This document shows positions 22,990 to 35,480 of a DNA stretch of 64,000 nucleotides, piece after piece. Made by a program: the position numbers and the translations under genes. Origin of the DNA: Cladochytrium replicatum (taxonomy: Eukaryota; Chytridiomycota; Chytridiomycetes; Cladochytriales; Cladochytriaceae); assembly GCA_025526935.1 (NCBI GenBank), contig JAHLKD010000010.1, positions 186,001-250,000 of the forward strand, given 5' to 3'. Under the pieces are notes generated by a model. The model did no database searches, was not told the origin of the DNA, and worked only from the letters and a program-made list of their open reading frames with translations. The first letter of the stretch is position 1, and each line of letters begins with the position of its first letter.

Positions 22990-25900
22990 AAAGGAACTAC
23001 AAAAGGTGAATAATGCAAGAACTTTATCTCCTTATTATCTTCCTGAAACTGTGCTGACTCAATTTAGATGATGCGCAAACGACAGACGCAGAGTTGCGAT
23101 CGGTGTAAACTGAAGAAGAGGAAATGCGATGGTGTTACGCCTTGCTCTAATTGTGTGAAGGCAAAGGAACCGTGCACGATGTTGATCGAGCAGAAAAAGC
23201 GCGGCCCAAAGAAAGGCACTTCAATGCCCTCACGCTCAAAGCCGACCGGCATGTCGTCAACTTCGAATACAACTCGTCGTCAGTCAAAGCTCAAAAATAC
23301 TTCAAACGCAGAGCAACACAAAGATGCCGAGGAGAACGGTTTGCATCACCTTGTAAAGGCAGCACAGTTTCCTTATGCTGGACAAAGAGTGGAGCTGGAT
23401 GAAGAAGAACAGGATGATGATGATGAGGAATTCGACTACGATAACGATTCAGAACGTTCCGCCTCTGCTGCACTCGAAGATTTACGACCAGCCAAGGAAG
23501 CTTCGCCATTTCCTACAGAGGTCATTGCAAGAAGAAGCACGGTTTCCTCAACTTACTCTGACCCATTCACGAATTACACTCGCAACATGCTTGGCCCACT
23601 GGATAACTCGAACACAACCACTTTTCCCACACCACATCAAACATACTCGGCACTTCTCGCCCTTTCCCATACAAGCAATGAGGCTCAAAACTCTACTTCA
23701 CTAATAAGCTCTCCGATGGCATCTTCTGTGGTGAATTCATCTTACAGTGGAGTTTCGGGATTGATCTCAGATGGGGAGGTTTCTCCTGATTACAGCAACG
23801 AATTTGCCCTAATTCGTTCGCCTTCCCCATTGTCTTCGACATTCCCGTCTTCATCTTCGATTATAGGCTCATCAGACTTCTCTCTCGATTTTGGGTTTTC
23901 ATTTGACCCGTCGCTGCTTTTCAACGCGGCATTCGACCCTGGTCCTCTAACGTCTTCTGGGGCATCCGCGCTACCCTCAAGCTTCAGAATCCCAAGATCT
24001 CCTGTTCTTCTACCTCACTCGCTATCGCGACTACAAATTGATCAAGATCTTCTGTCACAACCCAACATCAGCCCGACTTCTCTATCGCTGCTGACCGACC
24101 ACAACTTCCCAACAATCAGCTCATCCTTTTCATCATCATCAAGTGCTTCAAATCTTTTTATTCCAGACCTCGCCGTGAATGACCTTCCAAGGCTGCCTTC
24201 CGAGTTCTATCTTCACTTAATTTCGTGCTTCTTCACCTATTTCCATCCGTGCCTGCCTGTTCTTGAGGAGAGAATCTTTTTCGAGGATCTGATTCCCGAA
24301 AACAATCACCACCCGATGCTTTTGTGCGCAATCTATTCGATCGGGGCCTTGTATTCCAGGCATAAACTCATTTACCAAGCACCACTTTATTCTCCGCAGC
24401 GGGCCAATGAATATTTTGCAAACAAGGGCGCTTTGGCATTACCTTCTTCTTCGGAGGGAAAGCCTGGCCGAGGATTTGAACAACTTGAAGTTTGCCAGGC
24501 TTCGCTAATTTTGTCCTTTTCCGAGTATGGAAATCGAATCGGGGAACGGCAATGGATGTTCACAGGTAGGTTTTTCTGTTTGGGTTGGTTAAATAATGTC
24601 TTAGGCGATAAATTTTTGTAGGCATGGGTTGCCGACTCGCACAACGTTTGGACATTCCATTCGAAGAGACTACAGATGACTTCTTTTCTTTTTTCAACGG
24701 GAGAACAAAACCTGCGATTTCGTGCACAAAGGCCGAGCGAAAGCGGTAAGCGTATTAACAACATTACGATCAGTAAGAAAGCTGACGGCCATCTTGAACA
24801 GTACTTGGTGGGCGTGTGTCATAATAGATTTCTACAACTCACTCACTACTGGGACGACATTTCTCATCAACGAAGGGGAATACATCGCGACTCTCCTCGA
24901 TACGGAGTCCCTGCTTGTTCACGAAGTTGGAGTTGTTGATAGCTCGAACCCTCTCGGCTCGAGGACCGCATCTCTCCTTTCTTTGGAAGATCCATCTGCA
25001 GCCGAAAAATGGAAAGAAGCACTTTCTGGATACCCTTCTCCAACCGCCTTTGGAGACAACGATACATGCCGCTTTCTCGCTCGATTGTCACCTGGAAAAT
25101 TTCAGATCGACCATCTGTTCTCAGATCCCTCGGAAACTCTCTTCTTCGTTCAGCTCAACTTCTTGGTACGCACAATAATGCGACACAATGCATCAAGATC
25201 GTCGAATGCTCGCAACCCAACGACCTCATCCGGTGCGTATTTGCTATCTTTGATTTCGTCTACGCCGGACACAGCGCGTCTGCATGATACGATGGTGGCC
25301 TGGTATGAGAAGCTTCCAGTGCCGTTTCGACTGTTCAATGGACTAGACGCCTTCACTGGGCGTGCTTCTGACTTGGACATCAAATGTTTGGTACCAGCCT
25401 CGGAGAGACTCTCTCCTATCTGCATTGCGACAAACCTTCTTTACTACGGCGGACTTGCCCTTCTGCACCAACGGCGCGCTATTGGGACAAACAATATCAG
25501 TGGCTCTTCAGCAGGGACGTTCCGACTGTCAACATCAGCTGTCTCCCGAGGCCTCTATTCCTCACAGCAAATATGTGCTATAGCGTATAAGGCGCAATGC
25601 TTCATTTTGCGAAGAGTATACCGTACAAACGGCGTTCATCTGAGTGCCGATTCGCCAACACCTGTGGAACTAGTGGCAACTCCAATGATGCACTGCTTCC
25701 TTATGCCTACAGTCTTAACAGTGTTATCGTGCCCTCAGTATGCAACATATATTGTAAGGCACGAGACAGAAGCGTTCGCTACGGGAAGCGGTGGAGCTAT
25801 GGATCTGGAACCAGCAGCTGGAGTTCTTCTCCCCGCGATGGAGAACATGGCCAAGATATGGGTTCGAGCAGGGGTATACGCGAACAACCTACGTGGGCTA

Positions 25901-26332
25901 CTGAGTGTTGCACGGTCTCGTCTTGCCTGGAACTCTGGGGCGGTTGAGCCATATGCACGGCAACCAAGGATGAATGACACAATGTCAGCGTCGGATTACG
26001 TGCCGTCTCAAAATTTAACGCCGGTCGCACAATCAGTTCCATCTGTCAACCGGGATCACAACGGAATGGCGGCAGCGGCAGCAGCCGTTGCAGCAGGTGC
26101 GATCGCCGCAGCTCAGGCGACAATGGAGGCCATTGAAGCATTGCGAGTTCAAAACAGGGGAAGAAGAGATTCACAATCAAGCCCTAACCAGTTTCCCCCA
26201 TCACTACCTTCATCAATACTAGCACCACAAAACACCGAGAACGGAACCGAGAACCGCCCACATACAAGCACGGCGGGATCATTGTGGGATGGAGATGCAG
26301 GAGGCCATTTTGGAGGTGGAGTTATCTTGTAG
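22961..26332 (+). CDS. Zn2Cys6 transcription factor with fungal-specific regulatory domain
   Basis: Exons are 22961-23005, 23068-24565, 24622-24745 and 24802-26332, totalling 3,198 bp (1,065 aa). The zinc cluster is at residues 25-51, with Cys at 25, 28, 35, 41, 44 and 51 in the Gal4 spacing and a basic linker K-K-R-G-P-K-K. An acidic run (residues about 128-140) and Ser-rich stretches follow. The fungal transcription-factor domain starts near residue 385 (P-S-E-F-Y-L-H-L-I-S-C-F-F), with hallmark G-M-G-C-R-L-A-Q-R-L across intron 2 and T-W-W-A-C-V-I-I-D-F across intron 3. The C-terminus has an Ala-rich helix (about 960-985) and a Gly-rich end. It should bind CGG-type sites as a dimer in the nucleus; the regulated pathway is unknown. 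Exon 1 (ATG at 22,961) is in frame through a 62-bp intron with a CTGAC branch site. If it is not real, the start is ATG 23,068. Confidence 0.9.
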
Positions 26333-26439
26333 TGAACGATGTTCCTGTTCGAATGAGAGCTTCAGCATTTACATTTGTATTAAAATAAGCTTGATCGAAA
26401 ATAGTAGGTTTTTCTAGTTGCTTTGAGATGCTCGTTGTT

Positions 26440-27720
26440 GGCTTGAGAAGTGGAGAGTCTTCTGGGCAGTTGGTTCGACGACGACAGTGACTGCCAAACG
26501 CAGCCGCCGGCCAAGCGCCATGTCACAGATAAGCTCATGGGTACCATTTTCCCATTGGAAGAAATTCAAGACGTAGATCAATCTGCTCTTCGGTTCTCTC
26601 ACAAGTCAGCTGCATCCGATACCATTCAAGCCCTCAACATCCTGCACTTATCAAGCGCTACAAGGACGTTCTTATTCTCGCAGAACGCTACTGCAGCGCC
26701 GCTACTTCACCCAATCTCAATCATCCTCCTTCACTGCATGAAGTATCAGAGATTGCGGCTCATGCGGCTCGCAAACTTGAAAACTTTCTGCTTGCCGCCA
26801 AAAGTTGATTTAGCGTTCGAGACCCTTTTGGAGAGTGTGTTGCGGAACTTTCATCGGAACTCGCAATTGGTGATTACTCTCCACAGGTGCCATTATTGCT
26901 CCATTTACAAACACCACGCGCTATTCTGATTGTGACTTGAGGCTCTCCACACTCTTCAACCCCAGAGCAATTGTCCGTTGCCCAACCACTTCTGCTTCCA
27001 TCAACGCAATCGAGCCCTTTGTTCGCATTTACAATAACTGGTATTCAACACCGCGCCATCAAATGGCCTTCACGGAACCAAATCCGCTATACAGAGCTTG
27101 CGGACTTGGACATGGTCTTTGTTGGTCCACAGCATATCTGTGAGTCTACTAGCTCTTGTGCAGAGAGGAGCGTGGTCACGCGTGTATTGATTTACGGCAG
27201 GACGGCACATTTGTGTAGAGTGCACGTTTGACAATATCATGTATGTCTCAGGTCACATTTGTCGAAAACTTGTTCGCATCCTCTTGGACTCCGGATGCAT
27301 GGGTAATATCATCATTCAACAAAAACGGATCCATTGTCACAACATTCCAATCAAAATAGGTGCACCAATTCAATTATCTTCCTCCAACAATTCCAAATCC
27401 ATTACTTCGGCTGAATATGTGAGCTCTGGGTTACAATTGACCGCTATCGCAATTACATTCGATTTTTGTCAGCACCATAGCTGAGGAAATGATACTGGGC
27501 ATCACATGGTTTCAATCGGTACACATCACAGATCTTAATTAGGCATGTCACAAATTGTCGTTCACCACCTGTGGCTCAATTCACTTGTGGCATGGGGCGG
27601 ATCACCCCCACTACACACATGATCTGACAGATCTCAGCAAATGCCATCACTTTTGGCTCTGTCTGTGCCAGTTGGATTGCCACTATATACATTCGCAATG
27701 TGGACACAGTATGGTCAGCT
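26440..27720 (+). mobile_element. Decayed Ty3/gypsy-like remnant (protease region)
   Basis: At 27,240-27,330 the translation reads L-V-R-I-L-L-D-S-G-C-M-G-N, the form of a gypsy-type retropepsin active site, and about 170 bp further M-I-L-G-I-T-W-F-Q resembles the conserved block that ends that domain. The upstream 26,440-27,230 has protein-like pieces in more than one frame that I cannot assign; they may be gag. No LTR is visible. It is an old fossil with many breaks. A gypsy-like reverse transcriptase remnant at 34,657-35,480 may be part of the same original insertion. Confidence 0.5.
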
Positions 27721-27722
27721 GT

Positions 27723-28015
27723 AAGGTTCGGCGGGTCAGGGTCGGGTCCGGGTTTCAGTGGCGACCTGCATCAAACCCTTTGGGTCGGGTCGTGTTTGTC
27801 TGGGCACCTGCCGGGTCACTGACGGGTACAAAGGGAATACCCGGACCTGAAGTGGTTGAAGCCTGTACCCAACCCTGACCGGCTGGGTTTTTGCTGCCCA
27901 GGAGAGTATTGATTGAACTTGAGTTAGACCACGGATATTTACATGAACACTTTGTGTCTGTTTGGACAGTGTGTTATTTAGAAACACTATCGTAAAAAGA
28001 AACAAAACTCCACTG
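27723..28015 (+). repeat. GGGTC-rich dispersed repeat R1, copy 1
   Basis: About 290 bp beginning AAGGTTCGGCGG, rich in GGGTC/GGGTCCGGG motifs, and ending in a conserved segment with T-G-A-A-C-T-T-G-A-G-T-T-A-G and ACACTTTGTGTCTG. It is closely similar to 36,720-37,011. The GGGTC-rich subterminal composition resembles non-autonomous hAT elements, but no matching terminal repeats or target duplication could be confirmed. Confidence 0.65.
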
Positions 28016-29250
28016 AACAATCACAAGTTGATAGGTGGAACAGCCCAAATCAGCTTCTGTATCTGGTTTATATCGTCAGAGTCCCATCCACCACTGGTTA
28101 AGTCCTTCGCCGACCCAGTCCTGATGAACCGATTGATGTCGTCATTTGAAAGCATGAAATCCTTGGCTAAACCTGTCTTCCAAGGTTTCCAATCCACCTC
28201 AGGGAGCGTTATGGACGAAAGATGCCCGATGTATGCCGTCCAGAACCTTAGCCATTTAGAAGGATATGCATCCACTAATGCTCTGAACATGCGATAGATA
28301 GTGGCAGACGTACTAAGCGAATTGTTGTGCTGTATCCAGTTTCCGAGCAAGCACCCTAAGAAGAGTAAGGCTGCTCCGAGCACTGCTACTTGAAGTTGAT
28401 GTTCGGCTTGAGCGGTCATCAGATTCAACAAATATGGGCCGTAAAAACTCATTTTGGGAGAGGACTTTGTAGTTAACGCTGACGTACTTGATTGATGGTG
28501 GAAGAGACGGCAATTTAAGGTCATAACTAACCTCTTTGATCTTATGCATCTGGAAGGAGATACCCTGGATGACCTCTTTCACGAAAAGGATAGCGGTACG
28601 ACGGTGCTGCTGCAGGCTAAGCAATGCAAGGGAACTCGTTGGAGAACTGGTTCGATGTACCTTCGGAATTCTACCAATCCCCTTGATAGACAACCATATG
28701 CTTATTGGGCCGCCGCCCGTTGATGTTGGCGCCGGCGGTGCTGCAGCATCTGAATGACCCGCCTGTCGTTTCAGAGCAGCAAGCTCTCCCTCCAGGGCGG
28801 TCGGTCACACGTGATTTCCATTGTAAAATCTCCTGGGAAGTCGCCTGCTTCTCCCTTTCCATTGCAGCGGTGATCTCCCTGAATCTTGCTAGTTCTTTGT
28901 GCTCGTCATGCTGAATCAATGCACCCGCCCTGCCCAATTCATCAATGAGAGCCTTCTCTCGCACTTCTGCTGCGATGCGGGTCATTCTCTCGTTCATTGC
29001 CGTCTCTTCAAGATCTTTTGTCATGTTCAACAGTCGTTCTGACTGTTTGAGGACCTGTTTTGTCCTTTCACGGTCCTCATCTGCTCGTTTTTTTGGTCGC
29101 TTGGAACTCTTCAACCTTTGCAGTGACAGGCATTCCTCTGTAAATGCCGTACTTGTGTCCCTGCCGCCTATAAAAGTCCAGAAATGTTGTTTCCTTCTGA
29201 AAGGAAGTGCTTTTCAAGCACTCCATAGGCGTTTGCTGCCGTTATGAACT
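28016..29250 (-). pseudogene. Broken coiled-coil protein gene
   Basis: Minus-strand open pieces lie at 29,114-28,671, about 28,690-28,313 and 28,524-28,021 in different frames. The first encodes a strongly charged heptad-like helix: K-R-P-K-K-R-A-D-E-D-R-E-R-T-K, then L-E-E-T-A-M-N-E-R-M and A-A-M-E-R-E-K-Q. The last ends with W-D-S-D-D-I-N-Q-I-Q-K-L-I-W-A-V-P-P. The pieces may be exons, but I found no convincing splice junctions linking them, and the first piece turns implausible after about 28,790. The family is not recognised. It may be a repeat-borne accessory gene. Confidence 0.4.
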
Positions 29251-29344
29251 CCGTTTGTCCTCTGCATTCATCGTGAATTTCATTCAGGGCTTGACGAACT
29301 AGCTTGCTGTCAGAGTTAAGTCAGTCGATCAACCCTTGAAGAAC

Positions 29345-29781
29345 TGTTGAGGGTTGTTTCGTTCATAAAAGTTTTCCTTCTTTGTTTTTACTTTCAAAAG
29401 AAAAGTTCAGCTGAGGATGACAACAGGATTGTAGTTGATCCTCGGAATCGAACTTGCGACTTAATGTTGAATGGCTTGTGGTTTAACCCACGACGCTAGC
29501 TTTGTTGTTATCCAAAACTTTCATTCCTGTTTCTATTTCGGCTTTATGTTCTTCGACGAAAACATCAAAAGCCAGCGTTCCAGAAAATTCTGGATCACCA
29601 GCAAACTTGAAGGGGACTTACCAAAGGAGGAAGGAGAGCGCTGCTGCTGACGTGGCAAGGACAAATTAAGGGAGGCTTTGTTATGAATGGGAGAACCTAT
29701 AAAAGGTGTGAGTCTTAAGCTTCCAATACATTGAACAAGTACCTCTTATCTGATCTTACCTGCCTACGACGAAATTCTACA
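29345..29781 (+). repeat. 5' LTR of copia family C
   Basis: Begins TGTTGAG and ends TCTACA, with a CCTATAAAAGG promoter-like box near 29,696. It matches 34,219-34,656 along its whole length. Confidence 0.9.
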
Positions 29782-32700
29782 TGGTAGCGGTGGATTCTCG
29801 CTCTTCCCAACAACAACCGAAACCAACGGCGCTCATGACCCGCAAAGCTCAGGATGACAATCTCTTTGTCTTTGACGGAGAGAATTATCATACCTGGCGA
29901 CTCCGCATGGTGGCCTATCTCGAGGGCAAGGAGCTCTGGACAGTTCTCGACAAGGGACCAAATCCTGACCCACGACTGCAAACTGGTTTTGACGAGACTA
30001 GCAATGCTGGCAAGGCTGAAATCGCCGCCCATGAAGAAAGTGTTCTGGATGATCGCAAGGCCCGATCCAAGATCATCAGGAAGCTCAGCAACGTCGTACT
30101 TTCGCTTGTCACCAACGTGAACACTGCAAAGGCGATGCTCGAAGCCCTCAATCAGATGTACCAGCGCCAGGCCAACGTCAACAGGATCACACTCCGACGC
30201 GAGCTAATGGGGAAAAAGATGAGTACCGGGTCTGATCTTAAGACCCACATCTCGGAACTTGCCATGATTGTCCAGAGACTGACCGCTATTGGTGATTCCA
30301 TTTCCCCAGACCAGCACATCATCTACCTGCTCAGCTCCCTCCCTCCGGAATTCGATACTGTGATTGCCACAATTGACGTTGAGGATGACACCCGCCGAAA
30401 GGACTACCAATATGTTGTCGGCCGACTTCTCGACGACGAAAGCAAACGACGAAGTCGCGAAAACGAGGAAGGTAACAGTCAAGATCAAGCTTATCAGACC
30501 TCCGGCGGCAACCAACGACTTTGCTGGAACTGTAGCCAGCCAGGCCACTTCGCTGCCAACTGTCCTAACCAGACCTCGAGTTTGGGTGGTTCAAATCAAG
30601 GCTCTGGAAACGGACAAGGTGGTAGCGGAGGTCGAGGAGGTCGAGGTTGAAGGAGCGGCGGTAGAGGACGCGGTCGAGGAAATGGAGGATCCAACCGCGG
30701 TGGCGGAAGAAGCGGTGGGCCCGCAAACGAAGTAACGCTACCTGCGATTGCGTTCATGGCTTCGGAGAGATTCTCTGATCGATCTTCTAAGTGGTTCTTC
30801 GACACTGGGGCTTCGCACCACCTGTGCAACGATCAAAGGGGCGTTCATCGAGTTGCGGAAGATTACTCCGATTGAGATTGACACGGCAAATGCTGGATCA
30901 GGACTCAAGGTTGTCGGGATTGGAAGAGTTCAATTGCTGGTATCAGTTGGAGGGCGGGAGAGGGAGGTGATCCTTAGTGAAGTGTACTTCGCTCCGAACC
31001 TGTCCGACAACTTGGTATCATGGAATCGACTCATAGAACACCGTCTCAAGCTCTACGGTGCTGGCAAGAAGATCCAGATTGGTCGCAACAACGAGATAGT
31101 CATGGAGTTCACACAAGATAAGACTTGCAACTTGTTTGCACTTGATCTGTCCCGATCGATCGCCAGGGTGGCACGACGTAACGACGACGCAACAGCGGAT
31201 CTCATCACTTGGCATAGAAGGTTCAGACACGCTGGATTCAATCGGATCGAGGAGGCCCAGAAGCTAGTTGAAGGAATGGAGATCGATGGAACCGAGAGGT
31301 TGGACCCTTGTCCGACCTGTGTGAAAGCTAAGTTGACCAGAACTAGCTTTCCACGGATCAAGGACATTGACGTCAATTCCCAGGATCAAGGACATTGACG
31401 TTAATTCCCATAGCACCCTCTACATCGATCTCCAAGGACCAACAAAGCCGCCCACCTACGGAGGTGCAATCTATGCCACGGTCGCAGCACACAGGAATTC
31501 TGGAGTCCTGGTTGTACGCCCCCTGAAAATCAAGGATCTGGCATTCGAGTTCAGTCAAGATGCTGTGCGAGAGATAGGACTCCTTACTGGCAAGGAGGTC
31601 CAAGTAGTTGTCACTGACAACGCAAAAGAGTTGATTTCACAGAAGTACGAGGCATGGGCACGCAAGCGCGGCATTCAACATCACACTACCATGCTGTACA
31701 CCCCGATGCAGAATGGACCTGTTGAGGAGCAAATCGGACCCTCCAAAATCTTACACGAGCTATGTTAAATGAGGCAGGGGCAAACAGCAAGCTATGGGGC
31801 GAGGCGAAGGTAACAGCATGTTACCTAAACAACCTGCTCCCGCGCAAGATCGGCAAGACGAGTGTTACGCCATTGGAGGCCACAACAGGCAGAAAACCAA
31901 ACGTCAACAAACTGCGGACCTGGGGATGCGTGGCATACGTGCACAATCCCCTCCCATCGGGCAAGCTAGCGGATCGAGCAATCCCAGGAATCTTCGTTGG
32001 ATACGAAGCATTCGGATTTCGTGTCTGGGACCCGAAAAGGAAAGTAATGATGAGAAGCAAGTCGGTGGTGTTTGATGAGAAGCATACCTGGAATGAGCGA
32101 ACCCTTACTGATACCCTTGAACTGGTCTCTTTCGAAAACCTCCCCCAACACAGAGACTCGGCAAAGCCGCTCAAACACACCGACTTGGCCAGCAACAACA
32201 GCGACAGCGATGACAGCAGCGATAGAGATAGCGACAGCAACGACAGTGAGGGGGAGGTCAAGACCAATTCAAGGGACAATGGTAAGAACCGCAAAACGAA
32301 GGGCAAAGCACCAGCGACACAGCACCAACTGACACCAGAAGACACGGAATCGGAGGACGACAAAGTAGAGGTGCAAGATCCTGGGCTATTGAAGCGGAAA
32401 CCCAGCACTAGTAAGATTCCTGTGCGCCAAGGAAGCTGAGATAAAAACCAGTCGAACGGTATGGCTTTGAGAAGGTGAAACAAGTCGAATCGGCACGAGT
32501 AGCCTCGAAAAGGAAGGTGATCTTGCACACAGAACCAAGGACGTATGAGGAAGCCATGGCGAGCCTGGAGAAGGAAGACTGGACGGCTGCAATGCAAGAG
32601 GAGATCCTTGGGCATTGCGAGAACTCAACGTGGCGACTGGTACCGAGGCCTGCAGGGCAAAACATCATCAAGTCAGGCTGGGTATATCGCTACAAGACGA

Positions 32701-34218
32701 ACGCCGAGGGGAAGATGGTTCGGCACAGGGCACGGTTCATTGCGAAAGGATATTCGCAACGCGAGGGAGAGGACTTCGATGAGACGTTTTGTCCGGTGGC
32801 TCGAAAACAAACTGTTCGAGTTGTGTTGGCGCTCGTGGTGCAGGAACGGATGGTGATGCGCCAGTACGACATCAAGACAGCGTTCCTGAATGCGCGCATC
32901 ATCGACCGCGAACTCAACTACAAGCAGCCAGAGGGATTCATTGAACCGGGCAAGGAAGATTGGGTCTGCTTAGCTATTCGTGCGCTTTATGGCCTCAAGC
33001 AGCCGCCTCGCGAGTGGAATAGTCTCTTCGACGATTTCCTAGTGACCGTCATCAAGCTGAAACGTTCCGATAGCGATGTCTGCCTCTACTACCGTCGAGA
33101 GGGATCGTCGCTCACGCTCGTCGTCATCTACGTGGACGATATTCTGGTGGTGTCGACCGATGAGGACGAGGTGAATCGAATCGAGGAGTTGATGAAGCGA
33201 CGATTTGAGGTCAGCGAGGCAGGATCCCCAAAGTATTATGTCGGCTGGGAAATTGACTACGATAAGGACGGCGGCGAGCTCACCATCTCTCAAGCGCAGT
33301 ACATCAGAATGTCGGCGAAGAAATGTAAGATCAGATTCGAGCGGAAAACACCAGTTGAAGCTGGTGTTACAATCTTCAAGGATATGGGAGAGGAGATCGA
33401 GGTCGAGCGAAATGAGATTAGCTATCGCACAATCGTCGGTCAGCTCCTATACACCGCGACCAGCACACGACCCGATATCTCGTTTGCCACTGGCACCGTT
33501 GCGCGTTATCAAAACGCACCTCAGTACACTCATTGGTGCGCGGCGGAACGGGTGCTCGCCTACCTGCTGCACACTCCCTCAATTGGAATCCGCTATGGAC
33601 GACGAGATTGCCTTGAGATCGTATGCTATGCGGACGCGGATCACGCTGGAGATCCTGACAACAAAAGGTCGACTACGGGAATGCTGTCTTGATCAATGGG
33701 GGAGCTGTTGCATGGGGGAGCAAGCTTCAAACATCAGCGGCGAGTTCGACAGCGGAAGCGGAGTACGTTGCACTATCAACAGCTAGCGACGAACTCGTTT
33801 GGGCAAAGCACATGCTTGAAGAACTTGGATATTCCTTTGCTGCTCCGCCTGTGGTCCACTGCGACAATACCGCTGCAATTGCTGGTGCCAGCAATCCCGG
33901 ATTAAAGTCCCGGCATATCGCTTTGCGATATCACATCGTGCGTGGCCGCATTCGATCTGGGGACATTGACGTGCAGTATATCCCCACAGAGGATCAGGTG
34001 GCAGACATCTTCACCAAGGGTCTCGCACGACGTCCACATGAGAAACTGATGAGTCTACTTGGGATGGTAGATGCAATGAAAGAGATGAGAGAAAATTAGG
34101 TTTTGTTTCTTGAAGGACACCAATTATGTTTGCATTCCTTCTGGCTTCTATGTTTGTTTTTCAATTGTTATTTCTTTTCAACTTTCAAAGGAAGAACTTT
34201 TGTTCAGAAACGGGGGAG

Positions 34219-34656
34219 TGTTGAGTGTTGTTTCGTTCATAAAAGTTTTCCTTCTTTGTTTTTACTTTCAAAAGAAAAAGTTCAGCTGAGGATGACAACG
34301 GGATTATTGTTGATCCTCGGAATTGAACTTGCAACTTAAAGTTGAATGGCTTGTGGTTTAACCCACGACGTTAGCTTTGTTGTTATCCAAAACTTTCATT
34401 CCTGTTTCTATTTCGGCTTTATGTTCTTCGACGAAAACATCAAAAGCCAGCGTTCCAGAAAATTCTGGATCACCAGCAAACTTGAAGGGGACTTACCAAA
34501 GGAGGAAGGAGAGTGCTGCTGCTGACGTGGCAAGGACAAATTAAGGGAGGCTTTGTTGGGAATGGGAGAACCTATAAAAGGTGTGAGTCTCAAGCTTCCA
34601 ATACATTGAACAAGTACCTCTTATCTGATCTTACCTGCCTACGATGAAATTCTACA
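34219..34656 (+). repeat. 3' LTR of copia family C
   Basis: Direct repeat of 29,345-29,781, preceded by a purine-rich tract and followed immediately by gypsy-like reverse transcriptase remnants. Confidence 0.9.
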
Positions 34657-35480
34657 ACAACCTACAAGGTCATCCTGATGACCGTGCCAAAACAGCTTTC
34701 TGGACGAAGTTTGACTGGTGGGTCTTTGCAACGCGCCTGCTACATTTATGTGCATGATGAATCGCATTGTTAGTGACATATACTATGAGTGCTTAGTTGT
34801 TTATCTCAATGACTGGTTGATTTTCTCAGATTCCTGGGACAAACATTTCCAGCACATTGATCAGTGCTACAATGCCTAACTGACAACTCTCTCTTTGCAA
34901 AACTGTTGAAGTGTAATTGTGCAACATCCAATACGCAATTCTGTGGTTTCAGTGTTTCTGCGGACGGATTCTCCATTCACAAGGACTGCCTCACAGCCAT
35001 TACAGATTGGCCGCCTGTGCCACAGAATCACACTGACATACAATCCTTCTTGGGTACTTGCAACTTTTTCCGTGAACATATTCACAACTTTGCCACTTCA
35101 CTGACCTTCTTACCAAAGACAGGGAATGGCACGGGGGGCGGGGAGCAACAGAGCAGCTTGCATTTGAAAAGACCAGACCGGGATTTATGGCACCTCCTAC
35201 ACTTGCTTACTTTGATCCCAACTGAACAGTTCACATCTCTACTGATGCTTCCAAATTTGCGATTGGCACGTGGGTGGGTCAGGATGACCCAGAAACACAA
35301 GTCGCCACCAGACCACTTTTCAGATAGCCACAGTGAGGGCTTGATTTTCTTCTACCGGAAGGAACCCACACATCACAGGTACAATTCCAACACTGGCCTT
35401 GACAATAAATCCTCCACAGTCCCATGCCACCAAAAGGAGAGAACAGAAATCTTACTGGCCGGAAGATACTGAGGAATGAA
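34657..35480 (+). mobile_element. Decayed Ty3/gypsy-like reverse transcriptase remnant
   Basis: Right of the family C 3' LTR the translation shows gypsy-type RT features: A-K-T-A-F-W-T-K-F, a Y-L-N-D-W-L-I-F-S block in the position of the catalytic box, F-C-G-F-S-V-S-A-D-G, and Q-S-F-L-G-T-C-N-F-F-R leading into the connection/RNase H region. It is old, with several breaks and no LTR. Its left edge is the family C insertion. Confidence 0.75.

Larger units (their letters stand above)
29345..34656 (+). mobile_element. Ty1/copia element, family C, with both LTRs, broken
   Basis: The element is 5.3 kb, bounded by direct LTRs of about 437 bp that begin TG and end CA. A primer-site-like TGGTAGCGG follows the 5' LTR and a purine tract (GGGGGAG) precedes the 3' LTR. 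In order it carries gag with a C-W-N-C-S-Q-P-G-H-F-A-A-N-C zinc knuckle (near 30,525), protease, integrase, reverse transcriptase with Y-V-D-D-I-L (near 33,130), and RNase H ending A-D-I-F-T-K-G-L. The coding region is broken in a few places. The LTRs differ at roughly 3% of sites by eye, so it is older than the whole-looking family A copy. Flanks AGAAC and ACAAC match at 4 of 5 bases and may be a worn target duplication. Confidence 0.88.

Noticed and set aside
31821-32615. Minus-strand 264-codon open frame
   Set aside because: Antisense to the acidic spacer and RT start of copia family C. The Ser/Leu-rich composition is the mirror of Asp/Ser codons.
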